From Clostridia bacterium (GTDB lineage Bacteria > Bacillota > Clostridia > Christensenellales > Borkfalkiaceae): a DNA stretch of 64,000 nucleotides. Location of the stretch: contig JAGAIP010000005.1 of assembly GCA_017626495.1 (NCBI GenBank), positions 186,001 to 250,000 of the forward strand, written 5' to 3'. Under the pieces are notes generated by a model, which was not told the origin of the DNA, did not search any database, and saw only the letters and a program-made list of their open reading frames with translations. This document shows, piece after piece, positions 18,670 through 28,087 of the stretch (within the stretch, counting starts at the first letter, position 1; every line of letters begins with the position of its first letter). A program made the position numbers and the translations under genes.

Positions 18670-19271
18670 TCATTAAAAACGCTTCTTTCATCACCTCGGC
18701 GGCAAGCCGAACCCAGTTTCTTCATCCGAACAAGCCGATGATCGCCGTATGCGGCAAATCGAACGTGGGGAAAAGCTCCCTCATCAACAAGCTTGCAGGA
18801 CGCAACAAACTCGCAAAAACTTCCGCCGAACCCGGAAGAACGAGGCTCGTCAACTATTTCGATTTCGGCGAATTCATGCTCGCCGATCTTCCCGGCTACG
18901 GCTACGCGAAGGTCTCTAAGGTCGAAAAGGAAAAATGGGCAAAACTCCTGGACGAGTTCTTCTCCCGAAAAGAGGAGCTCGCCCACGTCTTTCTCCTCGT
19001 CGATCTCCGCCATGAACCGGGGGAAAACGACGTGCAGATGACGGAGTATCTCCACTATCACACCATTCCTTATTCCGTAATCGCGACGAAAGCGGACAAA
19101 CTTTCGAAAATGCAGCAGAAAGCCGCCGTCAGGACGGTCGCCGCAGGATTAAAACTCGGCGAGGCAAACGTCATTCCCTTTTCGTCCGAAACGGGCGCGG
19201 GAAAGGATGAAGTCCTCTCGAAGATCGAAGGTATTTTGAATCTTCTCAAAGAACCTTCGGAAGAAGCATAA
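18666..19271 (+). CDS. engB: Ribosome-biogenesis GTPase EngB/YsxC
   Basis: Essential GTPase for late 50S assembly. 201 residues with G1 CGKSNVGKSSLIN (~30-42), G2 within AEPGRTRLVNYF, G3 LADLPGYGYA, G4 ATKADKLSK and G5 FSSETGAG. Co-transcribed and translationally coupled to lon through a four-base overlap, an arrangement also known from Bacillus (lonA-ysxC). Ends at a bidirectional terminator. Confidence 0.96.
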   Translation: MIIKNASFITSAASRTQFLHPNKPMIAVCGKSNVGKSSLINKLAGRNKLAKTSAEPGRTRLVNYFDFGEFMLADLPGYGYAKVSKVEKEKWAKLLDEFFSRKEELAHVFLLVDLRHEPGENDVQMTEYLHYHTIPYSVIATKADKLSKMQQKAAVRTVAAGLKLGEANVIPFSSETGAGKDEVLSKIEGILNLLKEPSEEA

Positions 19272-19276
19272 GGAAA

Positions 19277-19306
19277 AAGTCTCCTTTTGATACAAAGGAG
19301 ACTTTC
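19277..19306. terminator. Bidirectional terminator between engB and the esterase gene
   Basis: AAAGTCTCCTTT / AAAGGAGACTTT stem with A/T runs on both sides, placed between two converging genes. Confidence 0.85.
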
Positions 19307-19308
19307 TT

Positions 19309-20214
19309 TTATATTACGCTTTCGCCACGATCCAGATCGTCGATGAAAGAGAGGATATTCCGAAATTCTTCCTTCCCCTCGGGGATAAAATATTGACATT
19401 CGAGATAGGAATGCCACATTCCCGCGCGCACGCTCAGCACGGCTTTTACGCCGCTTTTTTTCGCCTTCTTAAAGAGAGACACGCTGTCGTCCAACAACCT
19501 CTCCTCGCTTCCGCAGGCGATATACATGGGCGGAAATCCGTCGTAGTCTCCGTAGAGGGGAGACATCTGATTTTCCACGTCCTCGTACGCTTTCACCGCA
19601 GTTTCGTCAAAATCCCTCAACACGATATCCCATGCGCCGAGGCATTCGTTGGATTCCTTTGCGTTATCGAGCAGAGCCACGGGAGAAAAGAGCGCGATCG
19701 CCTTAGGATAGGGCGTACCCGTTTGCCTGAGTTTTTGCATCAGCGCAAGGGCGAGATTTCCACCCGCGCTACTGCCCGACAAAACGAGCTTATCCGCGCC
19801 GTAACGGTTCGCCGCTTGCACATACGCGCGGTAGCAATCGTCTAACATGGCGGAAAACTTTACTTCGGGCGCGCGACGGTATTCGGGACAGAGCGCGACT
19901 CCTCCCCCTTCTTCCGTGAAATAACAGGCGGTCAGTCTCGCATTCATTGCCGAACCGAATACCCACGCCCCTCCGTGAATGAAGAAGAATACGTCGTCCC
20001 TTTTCTTTTCCTTTGGCGTCATGACGTCGACGGGAATATTCCACTGCTCCCTTACGACGGTCGTGTTCGCATAGGCGCGCGCCTGCGCCTCGCTGTTTCT
20101 CTCGTCCCGTTCCCGAATCTCTTCGATCGTCGCGGACGGAACGGGCTTTCCCCCATTCTCTGCGTAATTTTTTTTGTTCTCGAAAATGAGATCTCTCGCT
20201 TCTTTGCTGAGCAT
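19309..20214 (-). CDS. Alpha/beta hydrolase, acetyl-esterase (HSL-like) family
   Basis: 301 residues. Hormone-sensitive-lipase-like hallmarks are visible: the oxyanion motif FFIHGGAWVFGS (~80-91), the nucleophile in LSGSSAGGNLAL (~145-156), an aspartate region near EERLLDDSV, and the catalytic histidine in GMWHSYLE near residue 270. Such enzymes hydrolyse short acyl esters, including acetylated sugars; the true substrate is unknown. The protein has no signal peptide, so it is cytoplasmic. A GGGGAG ribosome binding site precedes the ATG. It lies downstream of fba across a terminator, so expression could be read-through or from an unseen promoter. Confidence 0.82.
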   Translation of the reverse strand: MLSKEARDLIFENKKNYAENGGKPVPSATIEEIRERDERNSEAQARAYANTTVVREQWNIPVDVMTPKEKKRDDVFFFIHGGAWVFGSAMNARLTACYFTEEGGGVALCPEYRRAPEVKFSAMLDDCYRAYVQAANRYGADKLVLSGSSAGGNLALALMQKLRQTGTPYPKAIALFSPVALLDNAKESNECLGAWDIVLRDFDETAVKAYEDVENQMSPLYGDYDGFPPMYIACGSEERLLDDSVSLFKKAKKSGVKAVLSVRAGMWHSYLECQYFIPEGKEEFRNILSFIDDLDRGESVI

Positions 20215-20238
20215 TCTTTCTCCCCTGATAAAAAAACG

Positions 20239-20262
20239 GGCGTACCGAATAGTCGGTACGCC
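20239..20262 (-). terminator. Terminator of fba
   Basis: GGCGTACCGA / TCGGTACGCC stem 12 bases after the fba stop codon, followed on the minus strand by a T-run. Confidence 0.85.
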
Positions 20263-20274
20263 TTGATTTTCTGT

Positions 20275-21210
20275 TTACGCTTTGTTCTCGGAACCGAGTA
20301 CGTTGATGATCTTGTGCTTGACCATTTCTTTCATGGAAACACGAGCGTCGCCGAGGTATTGTCTGGGATCGAAGTGAGAAGGATTCTCTGCAAGGTGCTG
20401 ACGCATTGCGGCGGTGAACGCTACGCGGAGGTCGGAGTCGATGTTGATCTTGCAGACTGCCATCTTAGCCGCAGCGCGAAGTTCGGATTCGGGAATACCG
20501 ATTGCGTTGGGCATGGAACCGCCGAATCTGTTGACGATCGCGACCTTCTCCTGAGGAACGGAAGACGCGCCGTGAAGAACGATGGGGAATCCGGGAAGCT
20601 GTTTTCCGACTTCTTCCAGAATGTCGAGACGGAGCTTGGGATCCTGACCGGGCTTGAACTTGAACGCGCCGTGAGACGTACCGATTGCGATTGCAAGGGA
20701 GTCGATACCCGTCTTGGTGGCGAAATCGTAAACCTCTTCGGGTCTGGTGTAGTGCGCGTTCTCTGCGGATACGTTGACGTCGTCCTCGATTCCTGCGAGC
20801 TGTCCGAGCTCAGCCTCTACGACGACGCCGTGGTCGTGCGCGTACTCGACGACTTTCTTCGTGATCTCGATGTTCTCCTGATAAGGGAAGTGAGACGCGT
20901 CGATCATGACGGAAGTGAATCCGCCGTCGATGGACGCCTTACAGATTTCAAAATCCGCGCCGTGGTCGAGGTGCATGGCGATGGGAATATTCGTCGTCTC
21001 GACCGCTGCCTGAACGAGGTGGCGGAGATATACGGGATTTGCGTATTTTCTTGCGCCTGCGGATACCTGCAAGATAACGGGAGATTTGCATTCGTTGGCG
21101 GCCTCTACGATCGCCTGAATCATTTCCATATTGTTTACGTTGAAAGCGCCGATCGCATAATGACCTTCATAAGCCTTTGCGAACATGTCTTTCGTTGTGA
21201 CTAAGGGCAT
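20275..21210 (-). CDS. fba: Class II fructose-1,6-bisphosphate aldolase
   Basis: Zinc-dependent aldolase that cleaves fructose-1,6-bisphosphate in glycolysis. 311 residues. Visible are AIGAFNVNNMEMIQA near the N-terminus, the catalytic/metal motif IPIAMHLDHGADFE (~75-88), ASHFPYQENIEITK, GTSHGAFKF and the metal/phosphate segment IVLHGASSVPQEKV (~205-220). The start has GGAGG seven bases upstream. A TATAAT at 21254-21249 with a weak TTGCTT -35 forms the likely promoter. Monocistronic with its own terminator. Confidence 0.96.
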   Translation of the reverse strand: MPLVTTKDMFAKAYEGHYAIGAFNVNNMEMIQAIVEAANECKSPVILQVSAGARKYANPVYLRHLVQAAVETTNIPIAMHLDHGADFEICKASIDGGFTSVMIDASHFPYQENIEITKKVVEYAHDHGVVVEAELGQLAGIEDDVNVSAENAHYTRPEEVYDFATKTGIDSLAIAIGTSHGAFKFKPGQDPKLRLDILEEVGKQLPGFPIVLHGASSVPQEKVAIVNRFGGSMPNAIGIPESELRAAAKMAVCKINIDSDLRVAFTAAMRQHLAENPSHFDPRQYLGDARVSMKEMVKHKIINVLGSENKA

Positions 21211-21318
21211 AGTAATTCCTCCATGTCATTTTTTTGTTTTATGCTTCAATTATAGATGATTTCACTCAAAAAAGCAATACTTTTCCCGGAATTTCTTTCG
21301 TATTTTTCACCAAAAAAG

Positions 21319-21344
21319 AAAAAGGCGAGTTTCTTCGCCTTTTT
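21319..21344 (-). terminator. Terminator of the clpP-clpX transcript
   Basis: AAAGGCGA / TCGCCTTT stem with flanking A and T runs, about 25 bases after the clpX stop codon. Confidence 0.75.
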
Positions 21345-21368
21345 TCGCTTTCTTTTCCCAAAAAACGG

Positions 21369-22598
21369 TCAACCCGCCTTTTTGATGAGCGTGGGTTTCT
21401 CCGTCCCGAGGACGCAATTTTTCGTGATGACGACCTCTTCGATGTCGTCGGAAGAGGGAATATCGTACATGACGTCCGTCATCATGCCTTCGATGATGGT
21501 TCTGAGTCCTCTCGCGCCCGTTTTCAGTCGGATCGCGGTCTTTGCAATCTCGCGAACCGCCTCGTTTTCCACCGTAAGCCGCACGCCGTCCATGCCGATG
21601 AGCTTTTCATACTGTTTCACGATGGCGTTTTTGGGTTTGGTGAGAATATTGACGAGCGCGTCCTCATCGAGAGGGTTCAACGAAACCACGATGGGGAGAC
21701 GTCCGACAAATTCGGGAATGAGACCGAATTTCGTCAAGTCTTGCGGTTTGACTTCTTCGAGCAGGGAATAATCCACGTCTCCGTCGGACGTCTTGACCTT
21801 TCCCCCGAATCCGAGGGTGGAATCGTCCTTTCTGGACGCAACGATCCTGTCAAGTCCAACGAACGCGCCGCCGCAGATAAACAGAATGTTCGTGGTGTCG
21901 ATGTGGAGCATTTCCTGTTGAGGATGTTTTCTTCCGCCCTGAGGAGGAACGGCGGCGACGGTGCTCTCGATGATTTTCAAGAGCGCCTGTTGAACGCCCT
22001 CTCCCGACACGTCGCGCGTGATGGAAACGTTTTCTCCCTTTCTCGAAATCTTGTCGATCTCGTCGATGTAGATGATTCCCCTCTGCGCCTTTTCAATATC
22101 GTAATCGGCGTTCTGAATGAGTTTGAGGAGAATATTTTCGACGTCCTCGCCGACGTAACCTGCCTCGGTCAGCGTCGTCGCGTCGCTGGTGGCGAACGGA
22201 ACGTTGAGGATCTTTGCCAGCGTTCTCGCAAGCAGGGTTTTACCCGAACCCGTAGGGCCGAGCAAAAGGACGTTGCTCTTTTCAATTTCAACTTCGTCGA
22301 GCGCGCTCTTTTTCGCAGGCTTCGAGCCGATTCTCTTATAATGATTATAGACCGCTACGGAAAGCACTTTCTTCGCTCTGTCCTGACCGACGACGTATTG
22401 ATCGAGCTCTCTCTTGATTTCGGCGGGCGTTTTCAGACGGAATCCGTCCTCTCTCACTTCGCTCTTTTCATGGAGCTGTTCATACGCGAGGTCGATGCAA
22501 TCTCCGCAAATAAACAGTCCGTTGGGACCTGCAAGCAAATCTTTCGTGGAATCCTTTGCCTCTCCGCAAAAGGAACAAGTGTGCATATATTCTTTCAT
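21369..22598 (-). CDS. clpX: ClpX, ATP-dependent unfoldase of ClpXP
   Basis: Unfolds tagged substrates and feeds them to ClpP. 409 residues from the ATG at 22598; a longer frame exists but lies inside clpP and lacks homology. The N-terminal zinc-binding domain has [10 protein letters not shown] and FICGDCIDL. The AAA+ core has Walker [16 protein letters not shown] (~115) and Walker [13 protein letters not shown], and sensor/pore elements include GGAFVGLD. The ClpP-docking IGF-type loop is LGFGGKVKT (LGF). It follows clpP after 16 bases. Confidence 0.97.
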   Translation of the reverse strand: MKEYMHTCSFCGEAKDSTKDLLAGPNGLFICGDCIDLAYEQLHEKSEVREDGFRLKTPAEIKRELDQYVVGQDRAKKVLSVAVYNHYKRIGSKPAKKSALDEVEIEKSNVLLLGPTGSGKTLLARTLAKILNVPFATSDATTLTEAGYVGEDVENILLKLIQNADYDIEKAQRGIIYIDEIDKISRKGENVSITRDVSGEGVQQALLKIIESTVAAVPPQGGRKHPQQEMLHIDTTNILFICGGAFVGLDRIVASRKDDSTLGFGGKVKTSDGDVDYSLLEEVKPQDLTKFGLIPEFVGRLPIVVSLNPLDEDALVNILTKPKNAIVKQYEKLIGMDGVRLTVENEAVREIAKTAIRLKTGARGLRTIIEGMMTDVMYDIPSSDDIEEVVITKNCVLGTEKPTLIKKAG

Positions 22599-22614
22599 GT
22601 CTTTCTTTTCCGAA

Positions 22615-23205
22615 TTATCTCTTGTCGAAAACCCTGTCGATGAGCCCGTATCTGAGCGCCTCGTCTGCGGACAGATAATTGTCTCTGTCGGTGTCGCGTT
22701 CGATTTCCTCGATGGGCTTGCCCGTATTCTCCGCAAGGATCCGATTGAGCTTCTGTTTGGTTTTCATGATATGGTCGGCTACGATTTTGATGTCGCTCGC
22801 CTGACCTTGCGCGCCGCCCAAAGGCTGGTGAATCATCACTTCGCTGTTGGGGAGTGCGTAACGTTTTCCCTTTGCGCCGCTGGAAAGGAGTACCGCCGCC
22901 ATAGACGCCGCCATGCCGATACAGTTGGTCGCAACGGGACATTTGATGTAGTTCATCGTGTCGTAGATTGCAAGTCCTGCCGTGACAGAACCGCCCGGGC
23001 TGTTGATATAAAGATTGATGTCTTTGGACGCGTCCTTGCCTTCGAGGTAGATGAGCTGTGCGACGACGGTGTTTGCCATGGCGTCGTCGATTTCACCCGT
23101 CAGAAAGATGATACGGTCTTCGAGAAGTCTCGAATACAAATCGTAACTGCGTTCGCCGTTGGAAGTGCGCTCCACGACGTAGGGGATAAGAACATTCTTC
23201 TCCAT
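22615..23205 (-). CDS. clpP: ClpP, ATP-dependent Clp protease proteolytic subunit
   Basis: Serine protease that forms the tetradecameric chamber of ClpXP. 196 residues, normal length. The catalytic triad is visible: serine in [13 protein letters not shown], histidine in [11 protein letters not shown], aspartate in [11 protein letters not shown]. The handle and axial-loop region [12 protein letters not shown] is intact. A good AAGGAG ribosome binding site precedes the ATG. The tig-clpP-clpX order is the common bacterial arrangement. Confidence 0.97.
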   Translation of the reverse strand: MEKNVLIPYVVERTSNGERSYDLYSRLLEDRIIFLTGEIDDAMANTVVAQLIYLEGKDASKDINLYINSPGGSVTAGLAIYDTMNYIKCPVATNCIGMAASMAAVLLSSGAKGKRYALPNSEVMIHQPLGGAQGQASDIKIVADHIMKTKQKLNRILAENTGKPIEEIERDTDRDNYLSADEALRYGLIDRVFDKR

Positions 23206-23224
23206 ACTGTCTCCTTAAAAAATA

Positions 23225-23246
23225 GGATCGGCCGGGAAGCCGATCC
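23225..23246 (-). terminator. Terminator or attenuator between tig and clpP
   Basis: GGATCGGC / GCCGATCC stem followed by CTATTTTTT on the minus strand. It lies between the tig stop codon and the clpP ribosome binding site, so it probably lowers read-through into clpPX. Confidence 0.75.
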
Positions 23247-23264
23247 CTTGTTGTTTGCTGAAAT

Positions 23265-24566
23265 TTACGCCTCTTCGGTGTAAAGCTCGTTGTTTTCTTC
23301 CAGGAACTTGAAGAGTTTGGTTACCATGATGTCGGAGCTGATATACTCGATCTGTCTGGGATCCATGGTCTTCTTGTATTCCTCTGCGGTCTTATCGACG
23401 GATGCAGCCTGCTTTGCGATCTGCTCCTCGATTTCTTCCTGAGACGCGGTGATGCCTTCGTCCTTGATGATCTTCTCGACGATAAGCTGATCGACGACGT
23501 TCTTCTCAGCCTGCTCTTTGAAGTCGCCTCTGAACGATTCCATGGTTCTGCCCATGTAGCGGAGGTAATCTTCGAGTTTCAGACCCTGATACATGAGTCT
23601 GTACTCTGCGTTCTGAACGAGCGCGTCAACCTGCTTTTCTACCATTGCGTCGGGAACGACGACTTCTACGGTCTCGGAAATGGCGTTGACGATGGAGTTC
23701 TCGGTCTCGTCCTGACTGCGCTTTGCAGCCTGCTTTTCAAGTCTCTCTCTCGTTTTGTTTTTATACTCTTCTACCGTATCGCAGCCTGCCGCGTCCTTTA
23801 CGAACTCGTCGGTTACTTCGGGAAGGTCTTTTCCCTCGATCTTATGAAGTTTGATTGCGAAAATCGCCTCTTTTCCTTTGAGGTTCTCAGCCTGATAGTT
23901 TTCGGGGAAGGTTACGGTGATGTCCTTCTCTTCGCCGATCGCCATGCCGCAAACCTGTTCTTCGAAACCGGGAATGAAGGAGTTGGATCCGAGTTCGAGC
24001 TCGTACTTCTCCGCCGTGCCGCCTTCGAACTTCACGCCGTCAACGCTGCCCGAAAAGTCGATGGTAACGGTGTCGCCGTTTGCGCAAGGTCTGTCGGTAA
24101 CTTCGACTTTGCGCGCGTTTCTCTCTTGAAGCTTGGTGAGCTCGACTGCGATATCTGCGTCGGATACAGTATATTCGAATTTACGGATTTTCATTCCTTT
24201 ATAAGAACCGATTTTTACTTCGGGTTTTACGGGAACGATCGCCGCGATGGTAACGCCGTCGTCTTCGAGCTTTTCTACGGAAGGAGTGGGATCTCCGACT
24301 GCGGTGAAATTAGCCGCCTCTTTTTCGATAACGGAAGGATAGTTTTCTCCGAACAGAATATTGAGCGCGTCGTCGAAGAAGATGCCCTTACCATAGTACA
24401 TTTCAAGAACGTGCTTGGGAACCTTGCCCTTTCTGAATCCGTTTACGGAATACTTGGACTTGTTCTTTGCGTATGCCTTATTGATTGCCTCTGCCCACTC
24501 TGCGCCGTCAAACTCGATGGTTACTTTAACGGTGCTCTTCTCGGCGGTTGCTACGGAATACTTCAT
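23265..24566 (-). CDS. tig: Trigger factor, ribosome-associated chaperone
   Basis: Peptidyl-prolyl isomerase and nascent-chain chaperone. 433 residues. The N-terminal ribosome-binding domain contains NGFRKGKVPKHVLEMYYGK, a variant of the GFRxGKxP signature. The FKBP-type PPIase domain lies at about residues 150-245 (GDTVTIDFSGSVDGVKFEGG), and the rest is the helical C-terminal cradle. A GGAGATAAACAGTT leader gives the start. It is the first gene of the tig-clpP-clpX cluster. Confidence 0.96.
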   Translation of the reverse strand: MKYSVATAEKSTVKVTIEFDGAEWAEAINKAYAKNKSKYSVNGFRKGKVPKHVLEMYYGKGIFFDDALNILFGENYPSVIEKEAANFTAVGDPTPSVEKLEDDGVTIAAIVPVKPEVKIGSYKGMKIRKFEYTVSDADIAVELTKLQERNARKVEVTDRPCANGDTVTIDFSGSVDGVKFEGGTAEKYELELGSNSFIPGFEEQVCGMAIGEEKDITVTFPENYQAENLKGKEAIFAIKLHKIEGKDLPEVTDEFVKDAAGCDTVEEYKNKTRERLEKQAAKRSQDETENSIVNAISETVEVVVPDAMVEKQVDALVQNAEYRLMYQGLKLEDYLRYMGRTMESFRGDFKEQAEKNVVDQLIVEKIIKDEGITASQEEIEEQIAKQAASVDKTAEEYKKTMDPRQIEYISSDIMVTKLFKFLEENNELYTEEA

Positions 24567-24658
24567 AACTGTTTATCTCCTGTTTGCTAATCTTTCTTTT
24601 TCATGCTTAACGCAAGCATCATTTTACCACAGTTTTTTCGTTTTGAAAAGCGTTTTTA

Positions 24659-24687
24659 TTTACAAATAGCGAAAAATCATATATAAT
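24659..24687 (+). promoter_or_regulatory. Promoter of rqcH
   Basis: TTTACA (24659-24664), 17 bases, TATAAT (24682-24687), 24 bases upstream of the ATG. Confidence 0.8.
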
Positions 24688-24711
24688 TTAGAAAAAACGA
24701 GGAGGTCTGTC

Positions 24712-26343
24712 ATGCCTCAGGACGCATTCACGCTCCGCAGAGTCGTTGCGCAACTTCATCCCGATCTCGTCGGGAGCAAAATCACGAAAATCATACAGCC
24801 CGATAAAGACGCCTTACTCTTTTATTTATACACGCAAAGAGGCGGTTTCAAACTTCTTTTATCCACAAATGCGTCGGACGCGAGAATTTCTTTTACAACC
24901 TACGATTATCCCGCCCCCGCCGTAGCGCCGAACTTTTGCATGCTACTTAGAAAATACCTGCTCGGCGCGACGATCACCGAGGTGGAACAGATCGGATTCG
25001 AACGCGTCATTGCGATCTCGCTGCATTGCGTCTCCGACTTCACCGAAGCGGACAGGGTTTTGTACCTCGAAGTCATGGGGAAATATTCCAACCTCATTCT
25101 GACCGAACACGGACAAATTTTAGGCGCGCTGAAAATGACCGCACTCGAAGAGAACTACAAACGCGTCCTCTTTGCAGGCGTTCCCTATACGCTCCCCGCG
25201 CCGCAGGACAAGGCGGATCCCACGAAAGATCTCTCCGTGCTCTCCTCGTATACGGGAGGCGACCTTGCCGAATTTCTCTTTCTGCACGTTGCGGGCATCG
25301 CGCGCCCCACCGCCGAGGACATCGCGAGAACGTGGGAGGGAGATCTCGAAACGCACGTCAGAAATTACCTGTTTGAGAGCGAAACCGCCCCGTGTATCCT
25401 CATTCGGGACGGAAAGATAAAGGACTTCTTTGCGAGGGAAGTCCCTTTCTCCACGCCCGTTTCGAGCCTGTCCGAGGCGCAGGACAGACTGTATACGCAG
25501 AGGGAGACGGACAAGGCATTCGATACGAAACGGAGAAAACTCCTCTCTGCCGTGCGCGCGCACAAGAAAAAAGAGGAGAAAAAGCTTGCCCTGCTCCTCG
25601 ACAGATTGCGCGAATGCGCCGACGCCGAGGACAATAAAAAATACGGCGAACTCATCACCGCAAATATTTACGCCATCGGTAAGGGCGCGAAGTCCTGTCG
25701 GGTGACAGACTATTACGACGAGACTTGTCCCACCATAACCATTCGGCTCGACGAGACGCTCACCCCTGCGCAGAACGCACAGAAATACTATAAAAAATAC
25801 AATAAGCAAAAGCGCACCGTATGCGCGGTTACGCCCCAAAAGGAAGAGACGGAGCAGGAGCTCGACTATGCCGAGAGTCTTGTCTCGTCCATCGAACGCG
25901 CGGAAACGGCAATCGACCTGACCGAAATCGAGGAAGAACTGTACGATACGGGACTGCTGAAATTCCAGGGCAAGAAGAGAAAGGAAGTCGTTACCCCCTT
26001 CCGCACCTATGAAAAAGACGGATTCAAGATTTTATCGGGCAGAAACAACAAACAGAACGACAGGCTCTTAAAATCCATGCGCGCGGGGGATATTTGGCTG
26101 CACACCCAAAAGTACCACTCCTCGCACGTCGCCATCCTTTCGGAGGGAAGAGAGGTACCCGATGGAGTTCTCCTTGTAGCCGCGCAAATTTGCGCCTACT
26201 ATTCGGACGGCAATAAGGGCGGAAAGGTCGCCGTAGACTACTGCGACAGACGGTTCGTGAAAAAACCGCCCAAGGCAAACGCAGGATTCGTCGTATATAC
26301 CAATTATTCCACTCTGCTCGTAGAACCGAACCTTCCCGAATAA
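24712..26343 (+). CDS. rqcH: Ribosome-quality-control factor RqcH (NFACT family)
   Basis: Binds stalled 50S-peptidyl-tRNA and adds C-terminal alanine tails that mark the nascent chain for ClpXP and other proteases. 543 residues: NFACT-N (~1-185, DAFTLRRVVAQLHPDL), helix-hairpin-helix (~190-280), coiled coil (~285-400, charged AHKKKEEKKL) and NFACT-R (~430-530, ILSGRNNKQNDRLLK and DIWLHTQKYHSSHV). Residues 97-98 are Glu-Arg in GFERVIAI, where Bacillus subtilis RqcH has the functional Asp-Arg motif. GAGGAGG sets the start. The mobile element begins five bases after the stop codon. Confidence 0.93.
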   Translation: MPQDAFTLRRVVAQLHPDLVGSKITKIIQPDKDALLFYLYTQRGGFKLLLSTNASDARISFTTYDYPAPAVAPNFCMLLRKYLLGATITEVEQIGFERVIAISLHCVSDFTEADRVLYLEVMGKYSNLILTEHGQILGALKMTALEENYKRVLFAGVPYTLPAPQDKADPTKDLSVLSSYTGGDLAEFLFLHVAGIARPTAEDIARTWEGDLETHVRNYLFESETAPCILIRDGKIKDFFAREVPFSTPVSSLSEAQDRLYTQRETDKAFDTKRRKLLSAVRAHKKKEEKKLALLLDRLRECADAEDNKKYGELITANIYAIGKGAKSCRVTDYYDETCPTITIRLDETLTPAQNAQKYYKKYNKQKRTVCAVTPQKEETEQELDYAESLVSSIERAETAIDLTEIEEELYDTGLLKFQGKKRKEVVTPFRTYEKDGFKILSGRNNKQNDRLLKSMRAGDIWLHTQKYHSSHVAILSEGREVPDGVLLVAAQICAYYSDGNKGGKVAVDYCDRRFVKKPPKANAGFVVYTNYSTLLVEPNLPE

Positions 26344-26347
26344 AAAC

Positions 26348-26382
26348 AGGGGTTGCTTGAATGACGAGCCCCCATAACGAAG
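26348..26382. repeat. Left terminal inverted repeat of the mobile element
   Basis: Outer AGGGGTTGC and inner CCCCATAACGAAG are identical to the reverse complement of the right end, with a diverged 13-base centre of equal length. Confidence 0.9.
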
Positions 26383-26401
26383 GTTTCAAAAACAAGTGGT
26401 A

Positions 26402-26424
26402 AAGACAATCGATACAGTATATCG
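26402..26424. promoter_or_regulatory. Operator-like palindrome near the left end
   Basis: AAAGACAAT followed by CGATA, five bases, TATCG. The same AAAGACAA-N-CGATA-TATCG arrangement occurs at 41183-41207, beside the recombinase promoter, in the same orientation. A shared binding site for an element regulator is likely. Confidence 0.55.
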
Positions 26425-26453
26425 CAAATAATAATTTGAACGGAGATACTGTA

Positions 26454-26825
26454 ATGAAAACATTGTATGAAACACTTGGTGGAACCTATCGTGAAGAAAA
26501 TGGGCGTCTTATTCCGGAAATGAAACTGCCCGAACAAACCAATTATCAAATTGGCAAGTACGGGCAATTTTATCTTGATTATATTAAGAATCATCGTCGT
26601 GGAAGGTACACCACGCTCTTGACCGAGGGCACGTTAAACGTTCAGTTGCACGAAATCGACCTTGAAGCAAAAACGATGCTTGAAAGCATCATATCCCGAC
26701 TCGCCGCTGAAAGAGGTATTGACGAGAACTTGAAAGCTCGTGATATGCTTCGTTGGGCTGCTGAGATGAACAACATCAAGGCAAGCGCGGAAGAAATCGT
26801 TCTCAAGGAGGTCATGTGCAAATGA
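26454..26825 (+). CDS. TnpV-family transposon-encoded protein
   Basis: 124 residues from the ATG at 26454 (GGAG ten bases upstream). The family opening LYETLGGTYREENGRLIPE and the IGKYGQFYLDYIK segment are clear, as is the tail AEEIVLKEVM. TnpV proteins are small accessory proteins of Clostridial Tn4451-like elements and have no established function. Its TGA overlaps the ATG of the next gene. Confidence 0.85.
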   Translation: MKTLYETLGGTYREENGRLIPEMKLPEQTNYQIGKYGQFYLDYIKNHRRGRYTTLLTEGTLNVQLHEIDLEAKTMLESIISRLAAERGIDENLKARDMLRWAAEMNNIKASAEEIVLKEVMCK

Positions 26826-27100
26826 GATCTATTCTTGAAGAACTGTTCTACGGTAACATCTGCCCCAACACCGATTGCAGAAGTCACGATAAAGAAACGA
26901 AGAAGTTGATGGGTTACATAGCCGATCATCACGATAACTTACTCTCTACGCTGAACGATCAGCAAAAAGAGTTGTTTGAAAAATTCGATGATTGCTACAA
27001 TGAGTTAACCGATATCAACGAACGCGAGATCTTTGCGTATGCGTTCAAACTTGGAGCCAAACTAATGCTTACGGTTATGCTTGATGACCAGAGACAATAA
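26822..27100 (+). CDS. DUF6809 family protein
   Basis: 92 residues starting at ATG 26822, which overlaps the tnpV stop codon (ATGA) and has AAGGAGG nine bases upstream. It opens with the family-typical RSILEELFYGNICPN and ends in FAYAFKLGAKLMLTVMLD. Family members are small, helical and recurrent on Firmicute mobile elements, of unknown function. Co-transcribed with tnpV. Confidence 0.75.
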   Translation: MRSILEELFYGNICPNTDCRSHDKETKKLMGYIADHHDNLLSTLNDQQKELFEKFDDCYNELTDINEREIFAYAFKLGAKLMLTVMLDDQRQ

Positions 27101-27335
27101 CAAAGATAACAGTTCTTTCCATGGAAGTTATATGTGAATAAACTATAATCACAATTAATAACTACTCTTAATAATTAATATTTTCCTAAACGGGCGGTGC
27201 GTATGGTTAATTATGCACCGCCCAACCTGTTGGTATCGCAAATGTGTTTCCAAAGCCGAAAAATGGCTTGATTTATTCATAATTTTGTGATATAATAGAA
27301 TAATCAAATTTACATTTCAACAAGGAGGTGGACTT

Positions 27336-27728
27336 ATGACAATTGCATATGGCGTCATTTTTGCTTTGTCGCTTTTGTTGCCAATCGGGTATTATCTGTT
27401 CGTGCGTAAAAAGCAGAACGAGCCGTGGCTGTTATTTTTGTTCGCTTGCGTAGCAGTAGTCAACCTCGGGTATACCTTGATAGCATTTGGGGACACGGTA
27501 GAATTCGCGCTCTTTGCCAATAAGATTACATACCTCGGATAAGTTCTGATCCCCCTGTGTATGTTTGTGCTGATCTCAAAGCTCTGTGGATACACCTATA
27601 AAAAATGGGTGATTGGCGTGTTGATCGGCGCGGCGGTAATTATGTTCGCCATCGTCAAGGGCATGAATCTCGAGGAAGGCGCAACGGCGATGGATAGAAA
27701 CAAGCAGATCGGAGGACATAAGGCATGA
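27336..27728 (+). pseudogene. Chimeric remnant: 7TM histidine-kinase start joined to a UmuC-type polymerase tail
   Basis: A 130-codon frame with a GGAGG ribosome binding site, broken by TAA at 27540-27542. Before and just after the stop it reads like the N-terminal 7TM region of a membrane histidine kinase (IAYGVIFALSLLLPIGYYLF, then LCGYTYKKWVIGVLIGAA). From about 27655 it switches in frame to KGMNLEEGATAMDRNKQIGG, the C-terminal tail of mobile-element Y-family DNA polymerases that normally precede yolD. A deletion therefore fused two genes, and a stop codon then cut the product. The identification of both halves is from remembered family sequence. Confidence 0.65.
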
Positions 27729-28087
27729 GCGAAAAAAACTATGATGATATCATCAATCTGCCGTGTCCAACATCGCCACGGCATCCGAGAATGCCGAGAG
27801 CCGACAGAGCCGCGCAATTCGCACCGTTTGCAGCCTTAACAGGATATGACTCGGCAATAGACGAAACGGCAAGACTCACCGACGAAAAGATAGACATCAG
27901 CGAGGATATGCGCGAGAAGCTCGACAGAAAGCAATCCTTCCTTGCGGAGATCATTGACGAACAGCCGGAGATAACCGTAACCTATTTGGTACCCGATAAC
28001 CGTAAGGCAGGCGGCGAATATAAGACGGTAACAGGCAGAGCAACACTCCCAAGTTTACATCCCCAAAATAATTATAGCACACTTTGA
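27725..28087 (+). CDS. YolD-like protein with a replaced C-terminus
   Basis: 120 residues. The first ~100 are clearly YolD-like (NYDDIINLPCPTSPRHPRM, AAQFAPFAALTGYDSAI, TVTYLVPDNRKAGGEYKTVTG). YolD relatives accompany Y-family polymerases. At residue ~105 similarity stops and a short unrelated tail (ATLPSLHPQNNYSTL) ends the frame, where intact homologues continue for about 25 residues. The neighbouring frame keeps an unassigned 38-codon tail (FENAEIIHRESENPAKK) up to ~28158. The ATG overlaps the TGA of the UmuC tail. Probably a clipped, non-functional copy. Confidence 0.65.
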   Translation: MSEKNYDDIINLPCPTSPRHPRMPRADRAAQFAPFAALTGYDSAIDETARLTDEKIDISEDMREKLDRKQSFLAEIIDEQPEITVTYLVPDNRKAGGEYKTVTGRATLPSLHPQNNYSTL

